DNA from: Rubrobacter sp.
GTDB taxonomy: Bacteria > Actinomycetota > Rubrobacteria > Rubrobacterales > Rubrobacteraceae
Reading direction: 5' to 3'
NCBI GenBank assembly: GCA_016781705.1
Contig: JADDPV010000107.1
Span: 1 to 6,156 of the forward strand
DNA: 6,156 nucleotides
Shown here piece by piece: positions 1 to 6,069 of this stretch. Both the position numbers and the translations under genes were made by a program. Position 1 is the first letter of the stretch; each line of letters starts with the position of its first letter. Below the pieces are notes generated by a model that saw nothing but the letters and a program-made list of their open reading frames with translations, made no database searches and was not told where the DNA came from.

Positions 1-87
1 CGGTCTACACAACTACTTCTTCTGCCGAGTGCATCGGTGTGTGAGGTTGTTGGTGGCGGGGGGTGGCGGCGCCGCCGAGCAGTGGCG

Positions 88-269
88 ATGAGTCGAACGA
101 ACTCCGGCTCAAGCTTTGGTGGGCTCAGCGATGATCAGCGCTGGTCGCTTTACGAACTGCTCTGAGCTTTGCCGTTCCCCCGGCTGCTGCTGCTGCACCC
201 AAGCGGCGCGGGCGAGGACGCCCGCGAGGTGGTTGTTGGAGGCCGCTCATGCTGCCTGACTACTATCCA
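88..269 (+). pseudogene. Degraded N-terminal fragment of an IS5-type transposase (tentative)
   Basis: An ATG at 88 opens a 25-codon reading frame that contains LSDDQRWSLYELL and stops at TGA 163-165. This resembles the 'LTDEQWALIEPLLP' opening of IS5-family transposases. The expected continuation, a proline/alanine stretch followed by a basic PKRRGRGRPR segment, is found in a different frame from 165 to 227. A further shift at about 226 gives REVVVGGRS and then a stop near 269. The match is to a remembered family pattern, not to a database hit. No catalytic DDE region follows, because the next recognisable gene lies on the other strand, so only a decayed 5' end remains. I see no terminal inverted repeat or target duplication. 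The start has only a weak ribosome binding site. A chance resemblance is possible. Confidence 0.4.
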
Positions 270-277
270 CGGTTGAA

Positions 278-292
278 TAGGGTACTACCCTA
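278..292. repeat. Perfect 15-bp palindrome TAGGGTACTACCCTA
   Basis: Two 7-base arms, TAGGGTA and TACCCTA, flank a single central C at 285. The symmetry is exact and stops at 277/293. It sits in an AT-richer stretch between the transposase relic and the persulfide dioxygenase pseudogene, and overlaps the 3' end of the doubtful small ORF at 285-428. It could be a repressor operator or the remnant of a mobile-element end. It has no U-tract and is too short to be a good terminator. No function can be assigned from sequence alone. Confidence 0.5.
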
Positions 293-428
293 CGTTGAGC
301 CGCATCAAGTATCTCTTTAGCGGATTTTGCCGAACGATGATGTCCTGCTCGTCTTTAGGGATTATCGTCAGAAACCGCTGTTGTCCCAACTCGGAGATCT
401 CAAGATCTAATATAACTGCTCTAGACAC
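285..428 (-). CDS. Doubtful 47-codon ORF downstream of the MBL pseudogene
   Basis: Reading on the minus strand, an AAGGAGG at 433-439 (overlapping the pseudogene stop codon) is followed 4 bases later by GTG at 428-426 and an open frame to TAG at 287-285. The predicted peptide begins MSRAVILDLEISELG and ends RYLMRLNVG. It has no recognisable domain, signal peptide or membrane segment. In favour: a ribosome binding site and a 10-base gap to the upstream coding end, as in an operon. Against: it uses codons such as TTA, ATA and AGA that are rare in the neighbouring genes, is short and AT-richer, and follows a broken gene. It may be a chance frame, or the start of a gene cut off by the rearranged DNA at 1-290. 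Confidence 0.2.
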   Translation of the reverse strand: MSRAVILDLEISELGQQRFLTIIPKDEQDIIVRQNPLKRYLMRLNVG

Positions 429-438
429 CTTGCCTCCT

Positions 439-1177
439 TCAGTCCATGTTGGCCTTGAGGACCTCGGCGAGCTGGTAGACGGGGTCGAGCTTCTTAGGGT
501 TCTCCCGGTCCATGTACTCCACGAACTCCCTCTCGGAGGCGAAGTTCATTTTGGGGTTGCTCCGCTTCTCCTCGCCCGGGGTCGTGTGGTTGCACCCCTT
601 GTAGTCGTGGCCGGGCCGGATCTTGAGGTCATCGGGGAGGCTCTTGAGGGTGTAGTAGAGGGCATGGTACTGGCGGGTGGCGTTGCCGTTGAGGAGGTCG
701 GTGCGTCCGCGCGGGCCGATGAGCAGGGCGTCGGCGGCGAGGAGCCTGCTCGGGTCCCTCTCGATCAACACGCTCACCGATCAACACGTTCACGAGGTCC
801 TTCGCGTGCCCGGGCATGTGGAGGAGCTTGAGGGGCAGGTCGCCCAGGAGCAGCCGGTCACAGTTCTCCACGTGGAGGTCCGCGAGGCTCGAAGGGGCCT
901 TCTCGTGCATGACGACTCTGGCTACGGTCTTTCTCTTGAATTCGCGAACTCCCGAGACGTGATCGGCTTGGGTGTGGGTGTCGATCACGTACGCCAGGCG
1001 AAGCCCGTGCTCGAAGACGAAGTCTATTATCGGCCCGACCATCTCGAGCTCGGGGTCCACGGTCGCCGTGAGCTACGTCTCGGGGTCGGCTACGACGTAG
1101 CCGAGGCACCCCCTTGCCATCCGGAACTGTTCAAAGATGTAACCCGTCGGGGCGAATGTCGTGCGCTCTGTCGCCAT
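439..1177 (-). pseudogene. Persulfide dioxygenase/ETHE1-like MBL-fold hydrolase, broken by a stop codon and a frameshift
   Basis: Start ATG 1177-1175 follows a purine-rich AGGAGGAGAAGAGG. The frame reads MATERTTFAPTGYIFEQFRM and continues to ADPET, then hits TAG at 1075-1073; it resumes in the same frame with LTATVDPELEM. The metallo-beta-lactamase-fold motifs follow in order: DTHTQADHVSG (metal motif), LHMPGHAKD, then, after a frameshift, AADALLIGPRGRTDLLNG and RPGHDYKG, ending at TGA 441-439. The frameshift is caused by a 16-bp tandem duplication at 762-793; removing one copy restores DLVSVLIERDPSRLLAADALL. The repaired protein would be about 240 residues, normal for ETHE1/blh-type persulfide dioxygenases, which oxidise glutathione persulfide to sulfite in sulfide detoxification. 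The equivalents of the family's iron ligands (first His of the motif, PGH His, ADALL Asp) are present, but the second His of HxHxDH is Gln. Glyoxalase II-type activity is the alternative family reading. Two separate lesions argue for a true pseudogene. Confidence 0.85.
762..793. repeat. 16-bp tandem duplication causing the frameshift
   Basis: CGATCAACACGCTCAC at 762-777 is followed directly by CGATCAACACGTTCAC at 778-793. The copies differ at one position (C773 versus T789). Sixteen bases is not a multiple of three, so the duplication shifts the reading frame of the minus-strand MBL gene exactly where its conserved motifs change frame. Confidence 0.9.
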
Positions 1178-1368
1178 CCCGACCTCTTCTCCTCCTGCCG
1201 CCCCGCGGCATCGCCCGAGACCCCGAACCTCCCGCTATTTTTTAATGCCGGGGAGGCGCCGCGGCTACGAAGACCGGACGCCAGCGAGAAACGCCCTGGT
1301 CCGTCGCCCCGCGCTCCCGGCTCGCCGGTTAACATACGGGAGCGGAGCCGTCGAGTGAGGAGGATTGT
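1178..1368. other. Divergent intergenic region between the MBL pseudogene and queF
   Basis: This gap must have held the promoters for both directions. The only notable element is an AT-rich block (1235-1246, containing TATTTTTTAAT) between arms CCTCCCG (1228-1234) and CGGGGAGG (1249-1256), which pair with one bulged G. It could be an operator or promoter core. Near queF there is a weak TAACAT (1330-1335) without a convincing -35 element. I looked for a preQ1 riboswitch upstream of queF and did not find one. Confidence 0.4.
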
Positions 1369-1773
1369 ATGGTGCGGCAGGACGAAGGGTTGATGCTCGG
1401 GCAGGAGACGCGCGGGCCGGTCGGGGCCGGAGAACTCCAGACGGTGGCGTGGGAGCACGAGGGTGTGGACGCAGTCGTGGAGTTCTCGACCGACGAGCTA
1501 ACCGCCATTTGCCCGGTGACCGGCCAGCCGGACTTCTATGAGTTGAGGTTCACCTACCGCCCACGGGCGCGGCTCCTGGAGTCGAAGGCCGTGAAGCTCT
1601 ACCTGTGGGGGTTCAGGGAGCGTGGGATCTTCGCGGAGGACCTGGCTGCGACGCTCCTCGAGGACCTCGTCGCCGCTTGCGACCCGGTTGAGATGACCGT
1701 GGACCTCACGCAGCGCGTACGCGGCGGGCTCAAGATTCGGACCATCGTGAAACACCCTTCGAAGAGCACGTGA
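1369..1773 (+). CDS. queF: NADPH-dependent 7-cyano-7-deazaguanine reductase (preQ0 reductase)
   Basis: QueF reduces the nitrile of preQ0 to the aminomethyl group of preQ1 with two NADPH, the last step before insertion of the base into tRNA for queuosine. The 134-residue cytoplasmic protein is a short, unimodal (Bacillus-type) QueF. The catalytic Cys is C48 in AICPVTGQPDF and the conserved acid is D55, with the same 7-residue spacing as C55/D62 of B. subtilis QueF. The NADPH-binding QueF motif is ESKAVKLYLW (71-80). The C-terminal RVRGGLKIRTIVKHP completes the T-fold. The substrate-binding Glu is E90, but the residue before it, His96 in B. subtilis, is A89 here. The start is fixed by GAGGAGG at 1357-1363, 5 bases before ATG. 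No other queuosine genes are beside it, so it appears to be a single-gene unit. The identification is secure; only the Ala substitution leaves activity open. Confidence 0.93.
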   Translation: MVRQDEGLMLGQETRGPVGAGELQTVAWEHEGVDAVVEFSTDELTAICPVTGQPDFYELRFTYRPRARLLESKAVKLYLWGFRERGIFAEDLAATLLEDLVAACDPVEMTVDLTQRVRGGLKIRTIVKHPSKST

Positions 1774-1822
1774 CCGCCGAAACGACCGCGAAGGAGTCAC
1801 GGCAGTTCGGGGGGGTGCGAGG

Positions 1823-2506
1823 CTAACCGACGTCGTCCACGTCGGTCGTCTCCACATCGAGGACGTCTTCCAACTCGCCTATCTGGGCCACCAGGTCCTC
1901 CAGGTCCTCGCGGCTGCCGGCGCTCCCTTCCAGCTCGACAACGCCCTCGCGCACCTCGCGCAGTCGCAGGTCGGTGCCGTCCAGGAGCTGCTCGATGTCG
2001 GAGCGCAGGTCCTCGCCCTCGGCCGGGTAGCGCTCACGTTCCTGGCCGGAGTCCGGGTCTATGTAGGCGTCGTTGCGCGGGTAGCCGGAGTCGGTGGGGG
2101 TGGAGCCCTCGTCCTCGAAGCCGCCGGCCTGGTCGCCCTCGCGGTCCAACTCCTCGCGGCTCTGCGCCGCGGCCTCATCCTCAGGGGCGGCGACGAACTG
2201 GCCCTCGTGCAGCCGGTCCTCCGGCCCTACGTCCCTGTTCGGCGCGTAACCTGCCGGTCTCTCGGCGTCGTCGACGTGGTCGCCGGGCTCGTCGTCGGAG
2301 GGGTCGGCGTGGAAGGTGGCGAAGTCGGCCTCCGGGTCGAGGTCCAGGGCGGTTATGGGGATCTGTACCAGCTCCCTTTCCGTCTCGACCACGACGTGCG
2401 TCACCTCCCCAGTCGTCTCGTCGGCGATTAGCTCCGAGATGCGCCCGATCACCTCTTCGCCGTTGGCCGTGCGCGCTTCGAGTCCTACGAGACCGTGCTC
2501 CTGCAA
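1823..2506 (-). CDS. Acidic PRC-barrel and BON-like domain protein
   Basis: The 227-residue protein starts with a PRC-barrel domain (about 5-68: LVGLEARTANGEEVIGRI, then GEVTHVVVE and VQIPITALDLD). A long, very acidic, low-complexity linker follows (about 69-165, rich in Asp, Glu, Gly, Pro). The C-terminal segment (about 167-223: DIEQLLDGTDLRLREVREG, then VVELEGSAGSREDLEDLV) has the pattern of a BON domain. There is no signal peptide or membrane segment, so it is probably cytoplasmic. PRC-barrels occur in RimM, photosynthetic reaction centre H subunits and many stress-related proteins; BON domains often bind membranes or small ligands. The precise role is unknown. The start is TTG at 2506-2504, supported by an AGGAGG five bases upstream and by PRC homology beginning right after it. 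It converges on queF with a 49-bp gap and no visible terminator. Confidence 0.8.
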   Translation of the reverse strand: MQEHGLVGLEARTANGEEVIGRISELIADETTGEVTHVVVETERELVQIPITALDLDPEADFATFHADPSDDEPGDHVDDAERPAGYAPNRDVGPEDRLHEGQFVAAPEDEAAAQSREELDREGDQAGGFEDEGSTPTDSGYPRNDAYIDPDSGQERERYPAEGEDLRSDIEQLLDGTDLRLREVREGVVELEGSAGSREDLEDLVAQIGELEDVLDVETTDVDDVG

Positions 2507-2511
2507 GTCAA

Positions 2512-2517
2512 CCTCCT
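2512..2517 (-). promoter_or_regulatory. AGGAGG ribosome binding site deciding a TTG start
   Basis: On the minus strand AGGAGG is separated by TTGAC (5 bases) from the TTG codon at 2506-2504. No ATG or GTG in frame is better placed, and the PRC-barrel sequence begins within the next few codons, so TTG is the likely initiator. Confidence 0.7.
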
Positions 2518-2537
2518 CGTCGCTTTGGCTTCAAAAG

Positions 2538-2546
2538 AATATACCC
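2538..2546 (-). promoter_or_regulatory. Possible -10 region of the PRC/BON gene
   Basis: The minus strand reads GGGTATATT here. TATATT matches the vegetative -10 consensus at five of six positions, and GGGTAT equals the -10 consensus of sigma-B-type stress sigma factors of Gram-positive bacteria. The start codon lies about 30 bases downstream. No clear -35 element of either class is seen upstream, so the promoter class is undecided. Confidence 0.35.
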
Positions 2547-2713
2547 TCCTTGCGGCGCAGCCTACCCCGGCGACCCGGCGAGGGACTCATAAGACCCCCT
2601 ACAGCCCGTGATCGGACAAGCGTCTTACAAGGCCCGCCTTACCATCCCGCCCCCAAGCCTCCGCCGCGGCGACGATACGTTCACACTCACACCGCGAGAC
2701 GCTCTCGGTCACC

Positions 2714-2741
2714 TTGATCTAAAGAAAAAAAGGGATAAAAT
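2714..2741 (+). promoter_or_regulatory. Likely vegetative promoter of clpC
   Basis: TTGATC (2714-2719) and TAAAAT (2736-2741) are separated by 16 bases, with an A-rich spacer. They match TTGACA at four of six and TATAAT at five of six positions. Transcription would begin near 2748, giving a leader of about 88 bases before the clpC start. No repressor site overlapping the promoter was recognised. Confidence 0.55.
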
Positions 2742-2835
2742 ATGAGCATCCCAGACTCAGATATTACGGGTTAAGTTACCGTTGGGTTCGGGTAGAAGGG
2801 GAGAAGATCTTATATTTCAGGAGGCTGTTTAGCAG

Positions 2836-5565
2836 ATGATATGCGAGAACTGCAGGACACGGCCCGCGAGCGTACAGGTGACGCGGCAGCAGGGCGGACA
2901 GCGGGCGTTGGCGTACCTATGCACGCAGTGCGCCAGGGAGCTCGGCATGTTCGGGGGGGGTAGCGGAGGCATGGGCTCCAACCCGTTCGAGATGCTGCAG
3001 CACCTGGTGCAGCAACAGAACCAGGGCCCGGGCAACTTCTTCGAGGCCCTCACCGAAGAGGCTCTCGATGCCGTGATGCGCGCCCGCGAGGCCTCGGCCG
3101 GGACGACAAGGACCAACGCCATCGGCACCGACCATCTCTTGGCGGGCATCGTCACCGGCGACAGCGTGGCGACGGAGGCGTTGGGCCGCGCCGGGGCGGA
3201 CGTTGCGGCGATGCGCGCCAGCTTCGACGAGACACGCGGAGAGCCGGGCGAGGCGATGTACACGTTCACGCCGAGCGCCAAGCGGGCGTTGCAACTCTCG
3301 TTCGCGGCGGCGCGGCAGATGGGCTCGGCACAGGTCGGGAGCGAGCACCTGTTGCTCGGGCTCCTGGGCGAGGGTGATGGGAACGCGTATCAGATCCTCT
3401 CGCGCCACGGCGCCACCGACGCGGAGGCCTTGCGGCATGAGATCCTCAGGCTCCTCCAGCAGCGCGGACAGGCCGGACCGGGAGCCGCGGCCCCCGGCGG
3501 CGGCGGTGGCGGCGGCTTCGGTCCCGGCGGCTTCGGTGGTGGTGGCTTCGGTGGTCCTGGTGGACCTCAGGGCGGCCAGCAGCAGAGCAGGACGCCGGTG
3601 CTCGACCAGATCACACGCGACCTCACGCAGGCCGCCCGCGACGGCGAGCTCGACCCCGTCATGGGCCGCGCCGAGGAGATAGCGCGCGTCGTGCGTATCT
3701 TGAGCAGGCGCACCAAGAACAACCCCGCCCTCATCGGCGAGCCGGGCGTCGGCAAGACGGCCATCGTCGAGGGGCTGGCCCAGAGGGTCGTCTCCGACGA
3801 CGTGCCCGAGATACTCAAGGGCAAGCGCGTCCTGGCGCTCGACGTCGGCGGGTTGGTGGCCGGCACGAGGTTCCGCGGCGACTTCGAGGAGCGGATGCAG
3901 CAGATGATCCGGGAGCTCCAGCAGGAGGAGAAGAACATCGTCCTGTTCATCGACGAGCTCCACTCCATCGTCGGCGCGGGCGGCGCCGAGGGCGCGGTGA
4001 ACGCCTCCAGCATGCTCAAGCCGGCCCTAGCGCGCGGCGAGCTGCAGGTCGTCGGGGCGACGACGCTCGACGAGTACCGCAAGAACGTCGAGAAGGACCC
4101 GGCGCTGGAGCGCCGCTTCCAGCCCGTGCTCGTTGACGAGCCGACGGTGGACGAGACTATCGGTATCCTCTTCGGTCTCAGGGACCGCTACGAGGCGCAC
4201 CACCGCGTGCGCATCTCCGACGAGGCGCTCATCTCCGCCGCGCAGCTCGGCGACCGCTACATCACCGACCGCTTCCTCCCGGACAAGGCCATCGACCTTC
4301 TGGACGAGGCCGCGGCCGAGGTGAGGCTGCGCTCGACGGTGCCGCCGGTGGACGTGCGGCGCATCGAGGAGGAGATGGCGCAACTGGAGCGCGAGAAGGA
4401 GGATGCGGTTCGGAGTGAGGATTACGAGACCGCCGCGAACCTCAAGCAGCGCCAGGAGCAGCTCCGCGTCGAGCTGGAGCAGCAGCAGAGGGGCTGGGTT
4501 GGCAAGCGCGAGACGGAAGCCCCCGTGGTCGGGCGCGAGGACATCGCGCGCATTCTGGAGGAGTGGACCGGCGTCCCCGCGACGAACATCGTGCAGGAGG
4601 AGGCCGAGCGACTCTTGAGCCTCGAGGCCGTGCTGCACGAGCGGGTCGTCGGGCAGGAGCGGGCCGTCAAGGCGGTGGCCGAGGCCATCCGCCGGGCTAG
4701 GGCCGGCGTCAAGGACCCGAAGCGGCCGGTGGGGAGCTTCATCTTCCTCGGGCCTACGGGTGTCGGCAAGACCGAGCTTGCACGCACGCTCGCCAAGTTG
4801 CTCTTCGGCGAGGAGGACGCCATGATCCGGATAGACATGTCCGAGTACCAGGAGAAGCACACGGTCTCCAGGCTCGTCGGCGCGCCTCCAGGCTACGTCG
4901 GCTACGAGGAGGCCGGGCAGTTGACGGAGGCCGTGAGGCGCCGTCCGTACAGCGTGGTCTTGTTCGACGAGATCGAGAAGGCTCACCCGGACGTGTTCAA
5001 CATGTTCCTGCAGATCCTGGACGACGGGCGCCTCACCGACGCGCAGGGGCGGACGGTCAACTTCCAGAACACCGTCGTCATCATGACCTCGAACGTCGGC
5101 AGCCAGCACCTTGTCTCCGAGCGGCAGTTCGGCTTTACGGCGCGCGACGGCGTGGACTTCCGCGAGACCGAGCGGCGGGCGATGGACGCCCTGGAGCGCG
5201 GCTTCAGGCCGGAGTTCCTCAACCGTATAGACGAGATCATCGTCTTCCAGCCGCTGACACGCGAGGACGTGCTCGAGATCGTGAGCATCATGCTCAACCG
5301 GCTCAACAAGCACCTGGAGAGCCAGAGGGTCTCCGTAGAGGCGACGGACGGGGCTAAGGAATTCCTCGCCGAGGAGGGCTACGACCCGAAGTTCGGCGCG
5401 CGTCCGCTGGCCAGGGCCATCCGCCGCTTTATCGAGAACCCTCTCAGTAGCCGCATCATCGGCGGCGAGTTCGACCCCGGCGACGTGGTAGTCGTGGACC
5501 GCTCGCAGGACGGCCGCGACGAGTTGACCTTCACCACGAAGGTGTCGGCGACCAAGCAGCAGTAA
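2836..5565 (+). CDS. clpC: ClpC-type AAA+ unfoldase with ClpE-like N-terminal zinc finger
   Basis: This Hsp100 ring ATPase unfolds proteins and feeds them to the ClpP peptidase in the cytoplasm. Of 909 residues, 1-35 form a zinc finger with C3, C6, C29 and C32 (CX2C-X22-CX2C, as in ClpE and McsA). Two Clp-N repeats follow (about 68-132 and 143-207), then a Gly-rich linker (about 212-247). AAA ring 1 has Walker A GEPGVGKT (301-308), Walker B FIDE (371-374) and the ERRF arginine finger (425-428). A UVR-type coiled-coil middle domain spans about 508-552. Ring 2 has Walker A GPTGVGKT (639-646), Walker B LFDE (709-712), sensor TSN (751-753), a candidate ClpP-docking loop QFGF (764-767) and sensor-2 GAR (854-856). 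All ATPase residues look intact. The protein is longer than usual ClpC (roughly 810-850) because of the finger and linker. AGGAGG at 2819-2824 lies 11 bases before ATG, and the finger begins at once, fixing this start. No ctsR, mcsA or mcsB is adjacent, unlike Bacillus clpC. Confidence 0.96.
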   Translation: MICENCRTRPASVQVTRQQGGQRALAYLCTQCARELGMFGGGSGGMGSNPFEMLQHLVQQQNQGPGNFFEALTEEALDAVMRAREASAGTTRTNAIGTDHLLAGIVTGDSVATEALGRAGADVAAMRASFDETRGEPGEAMYTFTPSAKRALQLSFAAARQMGSAQVGSEHLLLGLLGEGDGNAYQILSRHGATDAEALRHEILRLLQQRGQAGPGAAAPGGGGGGGFGPGGFGGGGFGGPGGPQGGQQQSRTPVLDQITRDLTQAARDGELDPVMGRAEEIARVVRILSRRTKNNPALIGEPGVGKTAIVEGLAQRVVSDDVPEILKGKRVLALDVGGLVAGTRFRGDFEERMQQMIRELQQEEKNIVLFIDELHSIVGAGGAEGAVNASSMLKPALARGELQVVGATTLDEYRKNVEKDPALERRFQPVLVDEPTVDETIGILFGLRDRYEAHHRVRISDEALISAAQLGDRYITDRFLPDKAIDLLDEAAAEVRLRSTVPPVDVRRIEEEMAQLEREKEDAVRSEDYETAANLKQRQEQLRVELEQQQRGWVGKRETEAPVVGREDIARILEEWTGVPATNIVQEEAERLLSLEAVLHERVVGQERAVKAVAEAIRRARAGVKDPKRPVGSFIFLGPTGVGKTELARTLAKLLFGEEDAMIRIDMSEYQEKHTVSRLVGAPPGYVGYEEAGQLTEAVRRRPYSVVLFDEIEKAHPDVFNMFLQILDDGRLTDAQGRTVNFQNTVVIMTSNVGSQHLVSERQFGFTARDGVDFRETERRAMDALERGFRPEFLNRIDEIIVFQPLTREDVLEIVSIMLNRLNKHLESQRVSVEATDGAKEFLAEEGYDPKFGARPLARAIRRFIENPLSSRIIGGEFDPGDVVVVDRSQDGRDELTFTTKVSATKQQ
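3496..3576 (+). repeat. Gly/Phe-rich low-complexity tract inside clpC
   Basis: This stretch encodes residues 221-247, almost all glycine with spaced Phe and Pro. At DNA level it consists of GGC/GGT runs with three GGCTTCGGT-like units. It forms the flexible joint between the Clp-N domain and the first AAA ring. Such tracts can change length by replication slippage; multiples of three would keep the frame. Confidence 0.7.
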
Positions 5566-5580
5566 AGCTTGACAACGCTT

Positions 5581-6060
5581 CTAAAAGGGGCTCCCCAAAC
5601 GGGGAGCCCCTTTTTCTTTGCGTTGGAGCGCGCGCGTGCAGGCGCGCAGCGCCTCCAGGAGCCGGGAACGCTCGTCCCCGTTCAACTCCGCCACCATGCG
5701 CTCCTCGACTTCCAGTATCCTGTGGTGGCACTCGGCGAGCAACTCCTCGCCGGCTCTCGTGAGGTACGCCTGAAGTACCCGCCCGTGTTCGGGATGGGGC
5801 CGGCGCTCCACGAGCCCCGCGCCCTCGAGCTTTAGCAGGATCCCATTCATCGTCTGCGGCGTCACGAAGCTCCTCCGCGCCAGCGCCGCCCCCGAAAGAC
5901 CCGGCTCCTCCTCCAGCCCGCTCATCGCCGCGTACTGCGGCGTCGTCACCCCGAGCCCCCTCAACACCCCGTCCATCTCCAGCCTCAGCGCGTGCTCGGC
6001 CCGCTTCATCTGGTACCCGACCCTGCCCTCCACGCCTTCCGCCGTCCCTGCCCGCTCCAT
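5581..6060 (-). CDS. MarR-family transcriptional regulator
   Basis: The 159-residue protein has the MarR winged-helix layout: an N-terminal dimerisation helix (about 15-35), LGVTTPQYAAMSGL (36-49), the helix-turn-helix LSGAALARRSFVTPQTMNGILLKLEGAGLVERR within 55-87, the wing HPEHGRVLQAYLTRAG (89-104) and a long C-terminal helix (105-145). MarR proteins are dimeric repressors that usually release DNA on binding phenolic compounds, antibiotics or oxidants, and often control a divergent efflux or detoxification gene. The ligand cannot be told from sequence; C111 and C141 exist but are not in an OhrR-like N-terminal position. ATG 6060-6058 is preceded by AAGGAG with 5-base spacing. Two palindromic sites upstream suggest autoregulation together with the divergent gene. 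Its last residues (about 151-159) are encoded by the clpC terminator hairpin, so the C-terminal tail is unlikely to be conserved. Confidence 0.9.
   Translation of the reverse strand: MERAGTAEGVEGRVGYQMKRAEHALRLEMDGVLRGLGVTTPQYAAMSGLEEEPGLSGAALARRSFVTPQTMNGILLKLEGAGLVERRPHPEHGRVLQAYLTRAGEELLAECHHRILEVEERMVAELNGDERSRLLEALRACTRALQRKEKGAPRLGSPF
5587..5619 (+). terminator. Strong intrinsic terminator of clpC, potentially bidirectional
   Basis: Arms GGGGCTCCCC (5587-5596) and GGGGAGCCCC (5601-5610) pair perfectly over 10 bases around an AAAC loop, and TTTTTCTTT follows. On the left, AAAA (5583-5586) extends the stem and supplies a short U-tract for minus-strand transcripts. It starts 22 bases after the clpC stop codon. 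It lies wholly within the final codons of the convergent marR gene, whose stop codon is at 5583-5581. Confidence 0.93.
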
Positions 6061-6069
6061 GAATACTCC

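Larger units (their letters stand above)
2507..2835. other. Divergent intergenic region between the PRC/BON gene and clpC
   Basis: This 329-bp stretch holds the ribosome binding sites and promoters of both genes, described separately. Between about 2550 and 2710 I see only GC-rich sequence without a coding frame of credible quality. No CtsR heptad repeat, CIRCE (HrcA) or HAIR (HspR) element was recognised by eye, although clp genes are often controlled by such repressors. The last 100 bases, upstream of clpC, are markedly richer in A and T. Confidence 0.5.

Noticed and set aside
361..430. Clustered AGATCT and TCTAGA sites suggesting vector or polylinker sequence
   Set aside because: Only two AGATCT and one TCTAGA occur, in an AT-rich native-looking stretch, with no other vector signature.
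295..831. Long plus-strand open frame of 178 codons
   Set aside because: It lies opposite the MBL pseudogene, has no recognisable domain and no ribosome binding site, and the conserved motifs read on the minus strand.
1178..1368. preQ1 riboswitch upstream of queF
   Set aside because: No A-rich tail pairing with a short hairpin and no preQ1 aptamer core could be found; the T-run at 1237-1243 is in the wrong context.
1774..1822. Terminator between the convergent queF and PRC/BON genes
   Set aside because: No stable hairpin with a T-tract is visible in the 49-bp gap.
2714..2835. CtsR, HrcA or HspR operator in front of clpC
   Set aside because: None of the known repeats (AGTCAAA-type heptads, CIRCE, CTTGAGT inverted repeat) is present by eye.
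4027..5313. Long minus-strand open frame of 428 codons within clpC
   Set aside because: It is a mirror frame of a high-GC gene; the plus-strand frame carries every AAA+ motif.
5569..5574. Perfect TTGACA after clpC as a -35 element
   Set aside because: At 16-18 bases downstream there is only the GC-rich terminator stem and no -10 element, and no plus-strand gene follows.
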